Source of the DNA: Paenibacillus tritici
Lineage (GTDB): Bacteria > Bacillota > Bacilli > Paenibacillales > Paenibacillaceae
Length of the DNA stretch: 64,000 nt
Direction: 5' to 3'
Assembly (NCBI RefSeq): GCF_013204885.1
Contig: NZ_JABMKX010000010.1
Span: 290,946-354,945 of the forward strand
Shown: piece by piece, positions 16,791 through 26,420 of the stretch
Numbering within the stretch: the first letter of the stretch is position 1
Layout of the letters: each line of letters opens with the position of its first letter
Program-made: the position numbers and the translations under genes
Notes under the pieces: generated by a model
What the model was told of the DNA's origin: nothing
The model's input: the letters and a program-made list of their open reading frames with translations, nothing else
Database searches by the model: none

Positions 16791-19370
16791 CTAGATATAA
16801 TCCGCCATCGAGCGGACCACAAGTCCGGCCGGTGCCGCGGGCGTGAAGTTCGCTCCGCCGGTGCCACCGCCTCTCAGCAGGAATTCCACGGTCTTCGGCT
16901 CGCCCGGCAGCAGGTCGAAGAAGTTGTCGGAGAATATCCCCTCTTCTTCTACAGTCAAATGCACGCCCCGCGCCAGCACATCGCTGCTCAGCGTGAAGTT
17001 CTTCCCGGCGCTGCCCGGCACCTCCGTCACCGTGATCACCGGCTTGCTCAGCGGAATATCCTTAGCTGCCACGAAGTAATGCTCCTTACGCTCTAGCACC
17101 TGCCTGCCCTCCAGCACTTCTCCTCGCTCCAGCACCTGCCCGCCCTCCAGCAGGGTAGCTACCAGCAGCACTTGAGCCGGGTCCCGGCCCTCCAGCAGTT
17201 CAGCAACCGGCAGCGTCAATACTACCGCTGCCGAATCCGCAGCCAATGTTACCGGCTGCGACCATTCCCGCAGCAGCGCGCCGCTGAAGTCATGGAGCCG
17301 GACCACCAGCTCGCCGTCCAGCGCCTGACGCCGGTCGGAGATGGCGTGAACCTTGAGTGACTCCGCGTCTGTGCCGTCAATGGACAGCAGCACTTCCTTG
17401 AAGCTCCGGCGCACCGTGTATTGCAACGCCTTCCAGCGCCCGTAGTAGTCCATGCCCGCCCAGGAAGCTACCGGCCAGCAGTCATTCATCTGCCAGTACA
17501 GCGTGCCCATGCAATATGGCTTGTTCCGGCGGTGGCTCTCAATCGCCATACGGATGGCCTCTGCCTGAAGCACCTGGCTCATGTAGAGGAAGCCCCGGAA
17601 GTCCTTCGGCTGCGGCAGATACATATCCATATATTCCTTGATCAGCTGATTGCCGCGTCCGTTCTTCTGATGGGCCAGCATGACCTTGGACTCCAGCGCC
17701 AGCTCCTCTTCTTCCGCATAACTCAGTACCGACTTCAGCTCGGGGAAGGACTGGAAGCCATACTCACTCATGAAGCGGCCCACCTTAAGGTTATAGTTCT
17801 CGAACGGCTCTATCCCGTGCCATACGCCCCAGTAGTGGATATCTCCTTCACCCATAATCCGCGTAGCGTGCTGATCCTGACCACGGGTTAACTCGCGCAG
17901 CGGGGAGGACGGCCAGTAATCCATACCCGGATGATTCGCGGCAACGGCCTCGGGCAGAATCTTGTGGAAGATTTCTTCATACGCGGCCCACAAGGTCTGG
18001 CGGATATCAGCACTCAGCTTCTCTTTCCAGCCCCAGCCCATATGCTCCTCATACTGCGACCAGGCCGAGTCAATCTCATTGTTCCCGCACCATACAGCAA
18101 TAGAAGGGTGATTGCGCAATCGGCGGACGTTATATACCGCTTCCTCGCGGATATTATTCAGGAACGGCTCATCCCCCGGATACATGCTGCACGCGAACAT
18201 GAAGTCCTGCCAGACCAGCAGCCCGTACTCATCACACAGCCGGTAGAACACTTCCTCTTCATAGAATCCGCCGCCCCACACACGCAGCATATTCATATTG
18301 GATTCCACTGCCGTAGCAATCTCATGGCGGTAGCGTTCTTCCGTAACCTCAGTGATGAAACTATCATTCGGAATATGATTAGCCCCCTTGGCGAAGACCG
18401 GCACCCCGTTCAGCTCAAAATGGAACGAAGCCCCATGCTCATCCGGCTTCCGGACCAGCTTGATGTCCCGCAGCCCTGTCGTAACTTCCGACACGGCCAC
18501 AGCTTCCTCCCCCTGCAGCAGCTCTGCACGGAATTGGTACAGTTCAGGTAGACCCAGCCCGTTACACCACCACAGGCGCGGACTGTCAACAACCAGCTCC
18601 AGCTCCAACTGCTGCTTGCCCGGAACAAGCGTAACCGCCTTCATCCATTCCTGCCCTTCGGCGCTCACGCGCAGCAGCCCGCTCCAGGCTTCCGGGGCAT
18701 CTACTTCGACCAATGCCGTCAGCCGCGCTTCCTTCACGCTCACCGCATTCTGACGAATGTACAGATTCTGAATATCCGCAAGGTCCCGGCCTGTAAGCAC
18801 CGCTTCACGCCAGATGCCGCTGGTCAGGAATCTCGGTCCCCAGTCCCAGCCGTAGTGATACGGCGCTTTGCGGGCGAACACACTGATCCGCTGCTCCTGA
18901 AGCCCGCCCAGCTCAGACTGGTCATTCGGTGCCGGCAGATCGTAACCCAGCTGTGCCAGCTTCGGCAGATCCTCAGTCACCACCGAGCGGAATACAATGC
19001 GGATCTCATTCTCTCCGGCCTGTAGCAGACCTTTCACATTCACAGTCCAGGAGCGGAACATGTTGTCCGCCGACAGCGCATGAACGTGATTCACATATAC
19101 ATCGGCATACGTATCCAGCCCGGAGAATGCAAGCTCCGTGACCGCCAGCGTCTGCCATGCCTCTTCTAAGGTCAATACCGTTCTGTATTCCCAGTTCTTC
19201 TTGTCGATCCATTGCAGGTCATGCTCATTGGTTCCATAAAAGGGTTGTTCAATTACTCCGTTCCGGAGCAGATCCGTATGTACCGTTCCCGGTACTATCG
19301 CTGGAAGCCACGCTTCATCCCCGCAGGCTCTAAATTCCCAGTTCGTCAGGCCGATTTGCAGTCGTTTCAT
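16791..19370 (-). CDS. Beta-mannosidase, glycoside hydrolase family 2
   Basis: 859 residues from the ATG at 19370, which has AGGAGG 5 nt upstream; 52 extra upstream codons in frame are not supported. Domain order: N-terminal sugar-binding jelly roll (LTNWEFRACGDEAWLPAIVPGTVHTDLL), immunoglobulin-like domain, TIM barrel, then C-terminal beta domains. The acid/base Glu is in VWCGNNEID and the nucleophile Glu in SEYGFQSFPE, both as in exo-beta-mannosidases. No signal peptide is present, so it acts on imported beta-mannosides. It is divergent from a sugar ABC importer, which most likely supplies its substrate. Confidence 0.93.
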   Translation of the reverse strand: MKRLQIGLTNWEFRACGDEAWLPAIVPGTVHTDLLRNGVIEQPFYGTNEHDLQWIDKKNWEYRTVLTLEEAWQTLAVTELAFSGLDTYADVYVNHVHALSADNMFRSWTVNVKGLLQAGENEIRIVFRSVVTEDLPKLAQLGYDLPAPNDQSELGGLQEQRISVFARKAPYHYGWDWGPRFLTSGIWREAVLTGRDLADIQNLYIRQNAVSVKEARLTALVEVDAPEAWSGLLRVSAEGQEWMKAVTLVPGKQQLELELVVDSPRLWWCNGLGLPELYQFRAELLQGEEAVAVSEVTTGLRDIKLVRKPDEHGASFHFELNGVPVFAKGANHIPNDSFITEVTEERYRHEIATAVESNMNMLRVWGGGFYEEEVFYRLCDEYGLLVWQDFMFACSMYPGDEPFLNNIREEAVYNVRRLRNHPSIAVWCGNNEIDSAWSQYEEHMGWGWKEKLSADIRQTLWAAYEEIFHKILPEAVAANHPGMDYWPSSPLRELTRGQDQHATRIMGEGDIHYWGVWHGIEPFENYNLKVGRFMSEYGFQSFPELKSVLSYAEEEELALESKVMLAHQKNGRGNQLIKEYMDMYLPQPKDFRGFLYMSQVLQAEAIRMAIESHRRNKPYCMGTLYWQMNDCWPVASWAGMDYYGRWKALQYTVRRSFKEVLLSIDGTDAESLKVHAISDRRQALDGELVVRLHDFSGALLREWSQPVTLAADSAAVVLTLPVAELLEGRDPAQVLLVATLLEGGQVLERGEVLEGRQVLERKEHYFVAAKDIPLSKPVITVTEVPGSAGKNFTLSSDVLARGVHLTVEEEGIFSDNFFDLLPGEPKTVEFLLRGGGTGGANFTPAAPAGLVVRSMADYI

Positions 19371-19596
19371 AAATCCTCCTAAAAGTTTGGATAGCATACC
19401 ATGAAGTTCTGACACTCCTACGCTGTAACTACCATCATTATATTTTGTTATTTTATTGTTAGCAGTACCTTTATTATAATCTGATAAACAGAACAAATAA
19501 AGACAATAAATAATAAATGAACGCATTTATCCTAGCGTGAAATCAAGCTATACTAATCATGTAAACGCTAACAATAAACGAAAAGGGGACTGAACA
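19371..19596. promoter_or_regulatory. Divergent promoter region, beta-mannosidase / ABC importer
   Basis: AT-rich spacer. For the plus strand a TATACT -10 element lies at 19549-19554, so transcription would begin next to the cre site. For the minus strand TATAAT occurs near 19474-19479, preceded 17 bp up by TTTATT. Both -35 elements are weak, which suggests an activator. Confidence 0.5.
19559..19573 (+). promoter_or_regulatory. CcpA cre site
   Basis: ATGTAAACGCTAACA fits the consensus WTGNAANCGNWNNCW at every position. It overlaps the predicted transcription start of the binding-protein gene, where CcpA would repress the importer when a preferred sugar is present. Confidence 0.75.
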
Positions 19597-20949
19597 ATGA
19601 GAAACAAGTTATTTTCGTTATCCTTTGTTATTATCATGATTTTCACTTTATCCCTGACCGGCTGCGGTGCTAACAACAATAACAGCACAGCAGCAACTAC
19701 AGAGGAGCCTGCAGCAGCAACCAGCGCTCCCGGGAACACAGGCGGAGATCCGGCAGCGGCAACCACTGAACCGGCCGCACCAAGCGGCGGGGACATCAGC
19801 GGCACTATCATCTTCCTGACCAACAGAACCGACATGATCGGCAAAGAGTATGACGAATATGTGAAGCGCTTTAATGAGAAATATCCGAACATCAAGGTAG
19901 AATTCGAGGCTTCCCAGACGGACTATAACCAGCAGGCCAAGGTCAGAATGGCCAGCGGCGAGCTGCCTGACGTGATGTTCGTGCCCAACATCCCCAACTC
20001 TGACCTGCCCAAATATTTTGCCCCGCTCGATGATCTGGGACTGAACGACCAGCTGACATTCAAAGATTTCAAATCCCATGAGGGCCAGCTGTACGGCATT
20101 ACTTCCGGTAACTCCACCTCGGGGATTGTCTACAATAAGAAGGCGTTCGCCGATGCCGGAATTACCGAAGTTCCGAAGACCTGGAATGAATTCCTCGCAG
20201 CCTGCGAGAAGCTCAAGGCCAAAGGTGTCGTTCCGCTCGCCTCCAACTTCAAGGACAAATGGCCGCTTAATGACTGGGTATATGCTGTTCCCCGCGTGAT
20301 TGCCGGTAACCCTGATTTTCCTAACGAGAAGCTGACCCAAGATGCTCCGTTTACTATGGACAACGGATACGGCAAATCGCTCGGCCTGCTTAGAGAGCTG
20401 AACGAAAAAGGCTACCTGGAACAAGACATCAACTCCACCAACTGGGAGCAATCCAAGAAAGATATCGCCTCGGGTAAGTTCGCCATGTACTTCCTGGGCA
20501 ACTGGGTGATCAATCAGGTGATCGGTGCCGGAACCACTTCCGACAACGTAGGGTTCTTCCCTCTCCCTTATGACAATTCGGGTACATTGACCGCTCCGCT
20601 CAGCCCTGACTTCTTCTATGCCGTAGCGAAGAACAGCAAAAATACCGATGCGGCCAAGGCGTTCGTGAAATGGATGATTGAAGAATCAGGCTATGAGGAT
20701 TTTGCCGGATTCATCTCACCGCTCAAGGGCAGAGAATCCAAGCTGACCCAGCTGAAGGAATTCCAGTCCACCGGCGTAGTTCTGCAAGAGGGTACAGTTG
20801 ATGATGCCAAGGTGACTGAAATTACTAACAAGGCACAGCTCGACCTCCCGGCAATGGCTCAGGAATTCGTGCTGGCCAAAGATCCGCAGACGGTCTTCGA
20901 CAAATGGAACAAGGCCTGGTCCAAAGCCAAAAAAGACCTCGGCTACTAG
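19597..20949 (+). CDS. Sugar ABC transporter substrate-binding lipoprotein
   Basis: 450 residues. The N-terminus is a lipoprotein signal with lipobox LTGC (Cys about residue 23), followed by a low-complexity Asn/Thr/Ala/Glu linker to about residue 65. The rest is a family 1 extracellular solute-binding protein (NEKYPNIKVEFEASQTDYNQQAKVR..., shown by short blocks such as NEKYPNIKVEFE and GELPDVMF). It captures oligosaccharide outside the membrane for the permeases downstream. Given the divergent beta-mannosidase, a beta-manno-oligosaccharide is the best guess. The ribosome site is AAAAGGGG. Confidence 0.92.
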   Translation: MRNKLFSLSFVIIMIFTLSLTGCGANNNNSTAATTEEPAAATSAPGNTGGDPAAATTEPAAPSGGDISGTIIFLTNRTDMIGKEYDEYVKRFNEKYPNIKVEFEASQTDYNQQAKVRMASGELPDVMFVPNIPNSDLPKYFAPLDDLGLNDQLTFKDFKSHEGQLYGITSGNSTSGIVYNKKAFADAGITEVPKTWNEFLAACEKLKAKGVVPLASNFKDKWPLNDWVYAVPRVIAGNPDFPNEKLTQDAPFTMDNGYGKSLGLLRELNEKGYLEQDINSTNWEQSKKDIASGKFAMYFLGNWVINQVIGAGTTSDNVGFFPLPYDNSGTLTAPLSPDFFYAVAKNSKNTDAAKAFVKWMIEESGYEDFAGFISPLKGRESKLTQLKEFQSTGVVLQEGTVDDAKVTEITNKAQLDLPAMAQEFVLAKDPQTVFDKWNKAWSKAKKDLGY

Positions 20950-21175
20950 AACAGCCCCACAAAGTGTAGTTCTAGCATCGAAGATTACCCAGGTACTTTG
21001 CGGGGACCCCGAACCATATAAACAACCCCAAAAAGTGGGGCCTTAGCTTCGATGATTACTCAGGTACTTTCCGGGGACCCCGAAACATATAAAATCCCCC
21101 CACAAAGTGGAGCTTTAGCATCGAAGATTACTCAGGTACTTTCCGGGGACCCCGAAATCTTATTTGCCCTGCTGC
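20950..21175 (+). repeat. Three tandem copies of a hairpin-forming repeat within an operon
   Basis: Three units of roughly 75-80 bp begin about 20954, 21024 and 21098. Each reads CCCCACAAAGTG (variants), then a TAGCATCGAAGATTACTCAG-like middle, then GTACTTTCCGGGGACCCCG. CCCC-n2-AAAGT at the left pairs with ACTTT-n2-GGGG at the right, so each RNA copy folds into a long hairpin. They lie between the binding-protein gene and the permease genes of one operon. Related copies are at 50853-50912 and 62880-62946. Confidence 0.85.
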
Positions 21176-21290
21176 TACTTAAGCAGCCTGATGCACTAGA
21201 CATCCGGCGCAAGGTGGATTATCGCTCTTCCCGGATAATCCATTTTGTCGTCAGCCTTACTTACAGCTCACAGGAAAGAAGGGTACGCCA

Positions 21291-22184
21291 TTGTTCGGAA
21301 CACTGTCCTATAACAAGCAGAAGACTATCATCATCGTTTCCTTTCTGCTGGTCCCGCTGATCCTTCTCGCCACCTTCACGTACTATCCGGCGCTGAAGCT
21401 GGTCTATTACAGCTTCACGAACTGGGATGGATATAGTCCCGAGAAGCCTTGGGTAGGTCTGGACAACTATCGTGAGGTATTCAGCAATCCCGATATTTTC
21501 AAAGTTTTCACCCATAACTTCGCCTACTTCGTCATGGGCATCCTTCAGAATATAGTAGCCATCTACTTCGCCGTTGTGCTGAACAGCAGGCTGCGGGGAA
21601 GGAACGCTTTTCGTATCATGCTCTTCCTGCCCTACATTATGAATGGTGTTGCCGTTGCCTTCATGTTCGGTTATGTCTTCGACACGACCAATGGCTCACT
21701 CAATCTGTTCCTGAACAGCATCGGCCTGACCGGCCTTGGACAGACCAGCTGGCTCGGCACCGAAGGACTTGTGAACTACTCGCTCGCCTCCACCGGCTTC
21801 TGGCGGTTCATGGGCTACAATATGGTGATTTACATTGCTTCCCTCCAGGCCATTCCGCGCGACATCTATGAAGCGGCCAAAATTGACGGCGCCGGCTCCA
21901 TGCAGACCCTCTGGAGAATTACCCTGCCGAATATGAAGGCCGTCATTCAGCTTAACCTGTTCCTGACCGTTACCGGAGCGCTTGAAGTATTCGACCTGCC
22001 CTTCGTACTCACCAAAGGCGGCCCTGCGGGCGCCAGCCAGACTTATGTCCAGCGCGTGGTGGACACAGCGTTCGCCTTCAATAACTACGGCCTGGCCTCG
22101 GCGATGAGCATTATCCTGCTCTTTTTTGTGGTCATCGTACTTCTGGTACAACAGCTGGTTCTTAGCCGGGGAGGAGAGAAATAG
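21291..22184 (+). CDS. Sugar ABC transporter permease (MalF/LacF type)
   Basis: 297 residues with six predicted membrane segments, the first at about 12-32. The cytoplasmic EAA loop YEAAKIDGAGSMQTLWRITLP near residue 195 contacts the ATPase. It pairs with the next permease to form the channel. The start is TTG at 21291 with AAGAAGGG 7 nt upstream. No ATPase gene is in this operon, so a shared MsmX-type ATPase encoded elsewhere probably powers it, as is usual in Bacillales. Confidence 0.92.
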   Translation: MFGTLSYNKQKTIIIVSFLLVPLILLATFTYYPALKLVYYSFTNWDGYSPEKPWVGLDNYREVFSNPDIFKVFTHNFAYFVMGILQNIVAIYFAVVLNSRLRGRNAFRIMLFLPYIMNGVAVAFMFGYVFDTTNGSLNLFLNSIGLTGLGQTSWLGTEGLVNYSLASTGFWRFMGYNMVIYIASLQAIPRDIYEAAKIDGAGSMQTLWRITLPNMKAVIQLNLFLTVTGALEVFDLPFVLTKGGPAGASQTYVQRVVDTAFAFNNYGLASAMSIILLFFVVIVLLVQQLVLSRGGEK

Positions 22185-22186
22185 CC

Positions 22187-23020
22187 ATGGAACATTCCAA
22201 ATTGCGCTTCAAAGACCTGTTCAAATATTTCACGCTGCTGATCGGCGTCTTCGTAGTGCTGTTCCCGCCGTATGTCGTAATCGTCAATGCGTTCAAATCC
22301 ACGGATGAGTTCAACAGCAGCAGCTCTATGGCTCTGCCGCACAGCTTCCTGAACTTCGACAATTTCATTGCGGTCTTTCAGCGCGGCGGGCTGCTCAGCG
22401 GCTTCGGCAATGTCCTGATCATCATTATAATTACATTGACCCTGAACATTCTGTTTGGCACAATGGTGGCATATGTACTGGGCCGCTTTTCTTTTAAGCT
22501 GAAGCCGGTTGTGTTCGGTGCGTACCTGATCGCCACCATCATTCCGAGCATCACCACCCAGGTCGCCACCTTCGGCATCATCAAAAATATGGGGCTCTAC
22601 AACACGCTCGGCGCTCCCATTGTGCTCTACATCGGGGCCGATGTGATCCAGATCATTCTCTATCTGCAGTTCATCCGCAATATTCCGTTTGATCTCGACG
22701 AGAATGCCATGGTTGAAGGGGCTTCCCTGTTCAAAATCTACCGTTCGATCATCTTCCCGCTGCTGACACCGGCGACAGCTACGCTCGTCATCCTGAAGAC
22801 GATCAGCATATACAATGACATGTACATCCCCTATCTCTATATGCCCAAGCAGAGCCTGGGTGTGGTGACGACGATCCTCATGCGCTTTCAGGGGGTCAAC
22901 TCCGGTGAGTGGAATCTGATCTGTGCGGCGATCCTGCTGATCCTGCTGCCCACGGTCATCCTCTACTTTTTCCTGCAGCGTTATATCTTCGAAGGCGTAA
23001 CGAACGGCGCGGTGAAATAG
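22187..23020 (+). CDS. Sugar ABC transporter permease (MalG/LacG type)
   Basis: 277 residues with six membrane segments (first at about 15-35). The EAA loop appears as DENAMVEGASLFKIYRSIIFP near residue 185. It starts 2 nt after the previous stop with GGAGGAG overlapping that gene's end, so the two are translationally linked. Together they form the importer channel. Confidence 0.92.
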   Translation: MEHSKLRFKDLFKYFTLLIGVFVVLFPPYVVIVNAFKSTDEFNSSSSMALPHSFLNFDNFIAVFQRGGLLSGFGNVLIIIIITLTLNILFGTMVAYVLGRFSFKLKPVVFGAYLIATIIPSITTQVATFGIIKNMGLYNTLGAPIVLYIGADVIQIILYLQFIRNIPFDLDENAMVEGASLFKIYRSIIFPLLTPATATLVILKTISIYNDMYIPYLYMPKQSLGVVTTILMRFQGVNSGEWNLICAAILLILLPTVILYFFLQRYIFEGVTNGAVK

Positions 23021-23046
23021 GGGATTGAACAGAAAGGAACAACACA

Positions 23047-24858
23047 GTGGTATCCTATATCCGGAGATTTACGCGGACGCTTTGGCTGTTCCTGGCCAAT
23101 CTGCCTATGGAGCGCAAGCTGATTGTCGTGTTTATTTTTCTGATCTCTATGCCGATCACCTATGTCAGCTATCTCTCCTCCCGTTCCACCTTCAAGTCCG
23201 TGCTGGTTAATGCAACGGACAGTGCCGGACAGATGGCAGACAGCGCCTCCGGGACCATTGACCGTTATGTCGAGGACCTGAAGAGGTATACGGCGCTCCC
23301 GCTCTACAACACCGATGTCCAGTATTATCTGGAGCAGCAGGGGACCGATTGGGACAAAAACACAGGCATGTCAATGTTCTTAAGCTATCTGAATCATACA
23401 AAAGCAGAGATTGTTGCTGTGTACCTGGTGGATAAATACGGCTCTGTCTATTATGACAAAAGCTCGGGAATCAGCGAGCTGTTCCCGGAGGAGCGGCTGG
23501 CGCAGTGGCAGAGCCTCACCGAGTCCGGCGTAGCCCCCGTAGTTCAGGGCAGGCATACGATCCGTGTGAACGCAGGGGACCGCCGGGAGGTCTTCAGCAT
23601 TCTGCGTACCGTCAGTTCGGTCAGCTCGCTCCAGAAGATCGGCATTATTGTGTTCGATATCCAAATCAGCCTGTTCAAGGGCATCGTTGACCCGGTCAAT
23701 GCCGTAACCCAGGGCGATACGCTGATTGTCGATGATAAGGGCGAACTCCTATACGCCAGCCCGGATGATCGGAGCGGCGGCTCTGGCCTGCTGGAGAAGC
23801 ATACGGATAAGTTCCTACAGCACGTAAGCGGGCCCGGGGGGCATTTCCAGATTACGCTGGACGGTAAGAAATTTCTTGCCGTCTACACCGTATCTGCCAA
23901 GACAGGCTGGACCACACTGGTCTCCATTCCGCTGGAGCGTATCCTGTCACCGGTGGAGACCACCCGCAATGCGCAGCTTCTCACCACTCTGGCGATTATC
24001 GCCTTTGCCCTGATCGTCGCCACCTTCATCTCCCATGCCCTGACGAAGCCGCTGAAATCCATGGTCCGCCTGATGAAGCAGGTACAGCACGGCAATCTGG
24101 AGGTATGGCTGCATCCCAGGTACAATGATGAGATCGGCATCCTGGGCAGCCACTTCAACCGGATGATCATCCGCATCAAAGATCTGCTCCAGGAAGTGAA
24201 GCTGACAGAGAAACGTAAGCAACGGGCTGATATGCGGGCTTTGCAGAACCAGATCAATCCGCATTTCATCTATAATACCCTTGAATCCATCCGTATGCTG
24301 GCCGAAGGCAGCGATGATCCGCGGGTGGCGAAGCTGACCTACCTGCTCGGGATGCAGATGCGTTACGGGATTGTCCGCAGCGAAGAGACCGTGACCATCC
24401 GGCAGGAGCTCGATCATACGCGCAATTATCTGGATATGCTGCAGATCCGGTTTCCCGATAAGTTCAGCATGAAGATAGACGTCCCGGATGCCCTGCTGGA
24501 CCTGCCGGTGATTAAGCTGGTCTTCCAGCCGATCGTTGAGAATGCCGTCTTTCACGGCCTGGAGCCCAAGGAAGGCCCGGGCACCATCCACATTACCGGC
24601 TGGATAGAGGGCGGAAGTGCCGTATTCTGCGTTGAAGATGACGGAGTCGGCATGGATGAAGCTACGCTGCGCACACTGAACCATACCCTGACAGGCGGGG
24701 CGGACAGCGAGAAATTCGGCATCGGCCTGAGGAATGTGAATGAACGGCTCCGGCTGGACTACGGCAGCCCGTATGGGCTGCGGGTCGAGAGCGAATCCGG
24801 CACAGGCACCCGTGTCATGCTAAGAATCGAGAATCTCTCCCGCCCTATGGAGAATTGA
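23047..24858 (+). CDS. YesM-type sensor histidine kinase
   Basis: 603 residues. Membrane helices lie at about 24-45 and 298-320, flanking an extracellular sensor region. A HAMP segment follows (LTKPLKSMVRLMKQVQ), then the His_kinase domain with LQNQINPHFIYNTLESIRML, whose His is the phospho-acceptor, and an HATPase_c domain with VENAVFHGLEP and DDGVGM. The start is GTG at 23047 with AAAGGA 8 nt upstream. It is in one operon with the importer and the YesN-like regulator, so it presumably senses the sugar outside the cell. Confidence 0.93.
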   Translation: MVSYIRRFTRTLWLFLANLPMERKLIVVFIFLISMPITYVSYLSSRSTFKSVLVNATDSAGQMADSASGTIDRYVEDLKRYTALPLYNTDVQYYLEQQGTDWDKNTGMSMFLSYLNHTKAEIVAVYLVDKYGSVYYDKSSGISELFPEERLAQWQSLTESGVAPVVQGRHTIRVNAGDRREVFSILRTVSSVSSLQKIGIIVFDIQISLFKGIVDPVNAVTQGDTLIVDDKGELLYASPDDRSGGSGLLEKHTDKFLQHVSGPGGHFQITLDGKKFLAVYTVSAKTGWTTLVSIPLERILSPVETTRNAQLLTTLAIIAFALIVATFISHALTKPLKSMVRLMKQVQHGNLEVWLHPRYNDEIGILGSHFNRMIIRIKDLLQEVKLTEKRKQRADMRALQNQINPHFIYNTLESIRMLAEGSDDPRVAKLTYLLGMQMRYGIVRSEETVTIRQELDHTRNYLDMLQIRFPDKFSMKIDVPDALLDLPVIKLVFQPIVENAVFHGLEPKEGPGTIHITGWIEGGSAVFCVEDDGVGMDEATLRTLNHTLTGGADSEKFGIGLRNVNERLRLDYGSPYGLRVESESGTGTRVMLRIENLSRPMEN

Positions 24859-24909
24859 ACGGAAACATGGCAACCTGCACATTATGTCTTTTGAAAGGGG
24901 ATATCCGGC

Positions 24910-26406
24910 TTGCTGCGTATTGTAATCGTAGATGATGAAGTCCTGATCCGCGAGGGTCTGGCCCGGATGATCAGCAAGGAGAGCAGCGAATTCGCCGTCA
25001 TCCGCACCTATCCTGACGGTAAACAGCTGCTGGACGAGCTTCCCTCTCTCCAGTTCGATGTCCTGATTACAGATATCCGCATGCCGCAGATTGGCGGGCT
25101 GGAGCTGATCCGGCTGCTCAAATCCAGTCACCCCCATATCCGTTCCCTGCTGATGAGCGGATTCGTTGAATTCGATTATGCCCGGGAAGCCATCCGCAGC
25201 TCGGCAGTGGATTATCTGCTGAAGCCGATTAACAAAGAGCAGCTCTTCGAAATACTCCATAATCTGGATAAGGAACGTACGCTGCTGCGCGAGAAGGAGG
25301 CGCGGCACCGTACCGGGATACTGCTCTCCATTCTGCGTATCGAAGAGCCTTCGGCATTGCTGCTCTCCAGCCTTAGCTTGCCGGGGGCTTATTTCTCCGT
25401 ATTTGTGCTAAAGGGGGACTCGCCCGCAGCCGTCTGTGCCTGTGCTGATTTGCTGCGGCAAGAATGTGGAGAGTGCTTCGATGTGCTGGAGCTGCGCCAG
25501 GGACTAGAAGCCTGGGTCTGGTACTCTGCGCAGCCGCTGACACCGGATCAACTACTGGAGATCCGGGAGTCTATGCAGGCTGCGGGGGCAGGCCACAGGC
25601 TCCATGCCGGCATAAGCCGGTCCTATGCCGATGCAGCCAAGCTTGGAGCTGCCTATCAGGAGGCCAGGCAGGGCTGTGACCGGGGGATTTATCAATCCCG
25701 GCCGCTGCATTATGTTACTATTGAAGAGCTGATCCAGCCGGATCAGGCAGGGTCTGAGCTTTTGGCGGCTTACCGTGAACCTCTGGTCCATGATTTGCAG
25801 ATTCTGAATGTCGAAGGTGTTCTGTCATGGATTCATAAGCTGTTCTCGGAGCTCGCGCTCAGGACCGTGTGTCCAGAAGATATCCTCCGGATTTGCCGGG
25901 AGATCGGGGAGCTTGCCCGTCATGAAGTGCCGGAATTCAGCGGGGCCTACCGGAAGGGGATTAGCGCGTCACTGGAGGAGCAGCTGGAGAAGTGTATGGC
26001 TTTTGCAGAGATGGAAGAACAGTTCGTTTCCTCCTTCGCCTCAGCCCTGAACAGCATCCGTACCCACCGGCTGGAGATGTCCGGCACGGCTGTAGAGACA
26101 ATCAAGCGCTGGATCTCGGCCAACTACAATCAGCACGCAGATCTGAATACCCTTGCGGGGATGGTGTATCTTACGCCAAGCTATTTAAGCAAGCTATTCA
26201 AGCAGGAGACCGGTCTCACGCTGACGGATTATATGATCGAGATCCGCATCCGTAAGGCCAAGCTGCTGCTGAAGAACGCCCCGGATCTCAAAATCCATGA
26301 AATCGGCTCCGAAGTCGGCTATCCCGACCCGGCCTATTTCAATAAATTGTTCAAGAAGGTTGTCGGTGTTACACCGAACGAATATAAACGAATCTCATCT
26401 GTGTAA
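24910..26406 (+). CDS. YesN-type response regulator with AraC DNA-binding domain
   Basis: 498 residues. Receiver domain at 1-120 with phospho-acceptor Asp55 in VLITDIRMP and the conserved Lys in YLLKPI. A helical linker of about 270 residues follows, then an AraC-type double helix-turn-helix in the last 100 residues ending IHEIGSEVGYPDPAYFNKLFKK. It is the partner of the kinase just upstream and likely activates the importer and beta-mannosidase promoters. The start is TTG at 24910, after AAAGGGG. Confidence 0.93.
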   Translation: MLRIVIVDDEVLIREGLARMISKESSEFAVIRTYPDGKQLLDELPSLQFDVLITDIRMPQIGGLELIRLLKSSHPHIRSLLMSGFVEFDYAREAIRSSAVDYLLKPINKEQLFEILHNLDKERTLLREKEARHRTGILLSILRIEEPSALLLSSLSLPGAYFSVFVLKGDSPAAVCACADLLRQECGECFDVLELRQGLEAWVWYSAQPLTPDQLLEIRESMQAAGAGHRLHAGISRSYADAAKLGAAYQEARQGCDRGIYQSRPLHYVTIEELIQPDQAGSELLAAYREPLVHDLQILNVEGVLSWIHKLFSELALRTVCPEDILRICREIGELARHEVPEFSGAYRKGISASLEEQLEKCMAFAEMEEQFVSSFASALNSIRTHRLEMSGTAVETIKRWISANYNQHADLNTLAGMVYLTPSYLSKLFKQETGLTLTDYMIEIRIRKAKLLLKNAPDLKIHEIGSEVGYPDPAYFNKLFKKVVGVTPNEYKRISSV

Positions 26407-26420
26407 GGAGTCTGATCCGC

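Noticed and set aside
19371..19526. Longer 911-residue start for the beta-mannosidase
   Set aside because: The extra 52 residues have no match to the family, and the ATG at 19370 has a perfect ribosome site and the expected N-terminal sequence.
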